Part shown: in pieces, positions 63,614 through 64,000 of the stretch
Position numbering within the stretch: the stretch's first letter is position 1
Layout of the letters: every line of letters begins with the position of its first letter
NCBI RefSeq assembly: GCF_001273845.1
Contig: NZ_JHBW01000069.1
Coordinates: 62,001 to 126,000, forward strand
DNA length: 64,000 bases
Direction: 5' to 3'
Origin: Leucobacter musarum subsp. musarum
GTDB taxonomy: Bacteria > Actinomycetota > Actinomycetes > Actinomycetales > Microbacteriaceae
Notes under the pieces: model-generated
Told to the model about the DNA's origin: nothing
What the model saw: the letters and a program-made list of their open reading frames with translations, nothing else
The model's database searches: none
Program-made: the position numbers and the translations under genes

Positions 63614-64000
63614 TTAGGCGCCGCCCCAGATCGCACCGAATGCGGCTCCGGCGGCGATGGTGGTGACCGCGAGAATCAGCGTCGGCAGGAAGAACGAGTG
63701 GTCAACGAGCTTGGTGCCGAGCTTCGTGCTGCCGGTCGTGTCGAAGTTGGCCGCGGCGATCTGCGAACCGTTGGTGGGCAGCAGGTAGATGCCGGCGAAC
63801 GCGCCCGCCCACATGCCCGTGAGCAATCCGAGCGGAATGCCGGCGGCCAGGCCGATGGGCACGATGGTTCGCGTTGCCGTCGACTGGCTGGTGGTCAGCA
63901 CGCAGACGAGGAAGACGCCGAGCGCGAAGATCCAAGGCACCGCGGTGACCAGACCGCCAACTCCGTCGGCGATGAGTGCTGTATGCGCGCCGAGGAATGT
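63614..64000 (-). CDS. Dcu-type C4-dicarboxylate carrier, C-terminal part (cut by window edge)
   Basis: This is the C-terminal end of a membrane carrier of the DcuA/DcuB family, which exchange fumarate, succinate or aspartate. 'TIVPIGLAAGIPLGLLTGMWAGAFAGIYLLPTNGSQIAAANFDTTGSTKLGTKLVDHSFFLPTLI' matches the last third of these proteins. The frame is open to the window edge (20 further codons before 63940), so the start lies outside. Confidence 0.85.
   Translation of the reverse strand, partial: TFLGAHTALIADGVGGLVTAVPWIFALGVFLVCVLTTSQSTATRTIVPIGLAAGIPLGLLTGMWAGAFAGIYLLPTNGSQIAAANFDTTGSTKLGTKLVDHSFFLPTLILAVTTIAAGAAFGAIWGGA

Overview
This window comes from a high-GC Gram-positive chromosome. The best fit is an actinomycete of the family Microbacteriaceae, possibly Leucobacter. 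Supporting signs are the strong G/C bias at third codon positions, frequent GTG starts, several genes whose -10 box (TANNNT) lies 7-8 nt before the start codon, a DasR-type amino-sugar regulator, an acyl-CoA carboxylase epsilon subunit and a ZTP riboswitch before glyA. I saw no rRNA, tRNA, CRISPR array, prophage or transposase gene. Family assignments rest on reading the proteins; no database search was run.

Layout. 1-10.1 kb: a peptide-type ABC uptake operon (solute-binding lipoprotein, two permeases, two ATPases) ending in a C45 acyltransferase/peptidase and a PaiB-like gene. It is bracketed by two LacI-family regulators that look like paralogs, and is followed by a cupin/AraC regulator. 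10.1-12.9 kb: an MFS exporter and NADP-isocitrate dehydrogenase, the latter behind a perfect MarR-type palindrome. 12.9-25.7 kb: an amino-sugar region. It holds nagA-nagB divergent from a DasR-like GntR gene with a dre-like operator, a shared-type sugar ATPase, then a ROK regulator, solute-binding protein, two permeases, a NagZ-like GH3 enzyme and a ROK sugar kinase. Together these could import, cleave, phosphorylate, deacetylate and deaminate GlcNAc-containing sugars. A DUF559-type gene between two inverted copies of a 71-nt palindrome interrupts this region at 17.1-18.5 kb.

25.7-34.4 kb: mixed genes (GNAT, EamA/RarD, CsoR, PPK2, a HemQ-like protein that has lost the haem-ligand segment, CcsB, membrane GDPD, a double SRPBCC protein with its ArsR regulator, DedA). 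34.5-37.9 kb: one-carbon metabolism (ZTP riboswitch-glyA-folD and divergent purU). 37.8-46.0 kb: two paralogous modules, each with a TetR regulator, an APC permease and a YtcJ-type amidohydrolase, but with the two structural genes in opposite order. 46.0-54.1 kb: biotin ligase; a PspA gene between two related coiled-coil/Gly-rich proteins; acyl-CoA carboxylase beta and epsilon subunits; a Nudix hydrolase.

54.1-64.0 kb: a second DUF559-type gene between two inverted 84-nt palindromes, class II aldolase, dGTPase, a DUF4287-like protein, lipid kinase, YceI, a RimK/RimB-like/N-formylglutamate-amidohydrolase-like cluster, and the end of a Dcu-type dicarboxylate carrier. The most unusual signal is the repeated arrangement in which each of the two nuclease-like genes lies between inverted copies of its own family of fixed-length palindromes, with solo copies elsewhere in the window.
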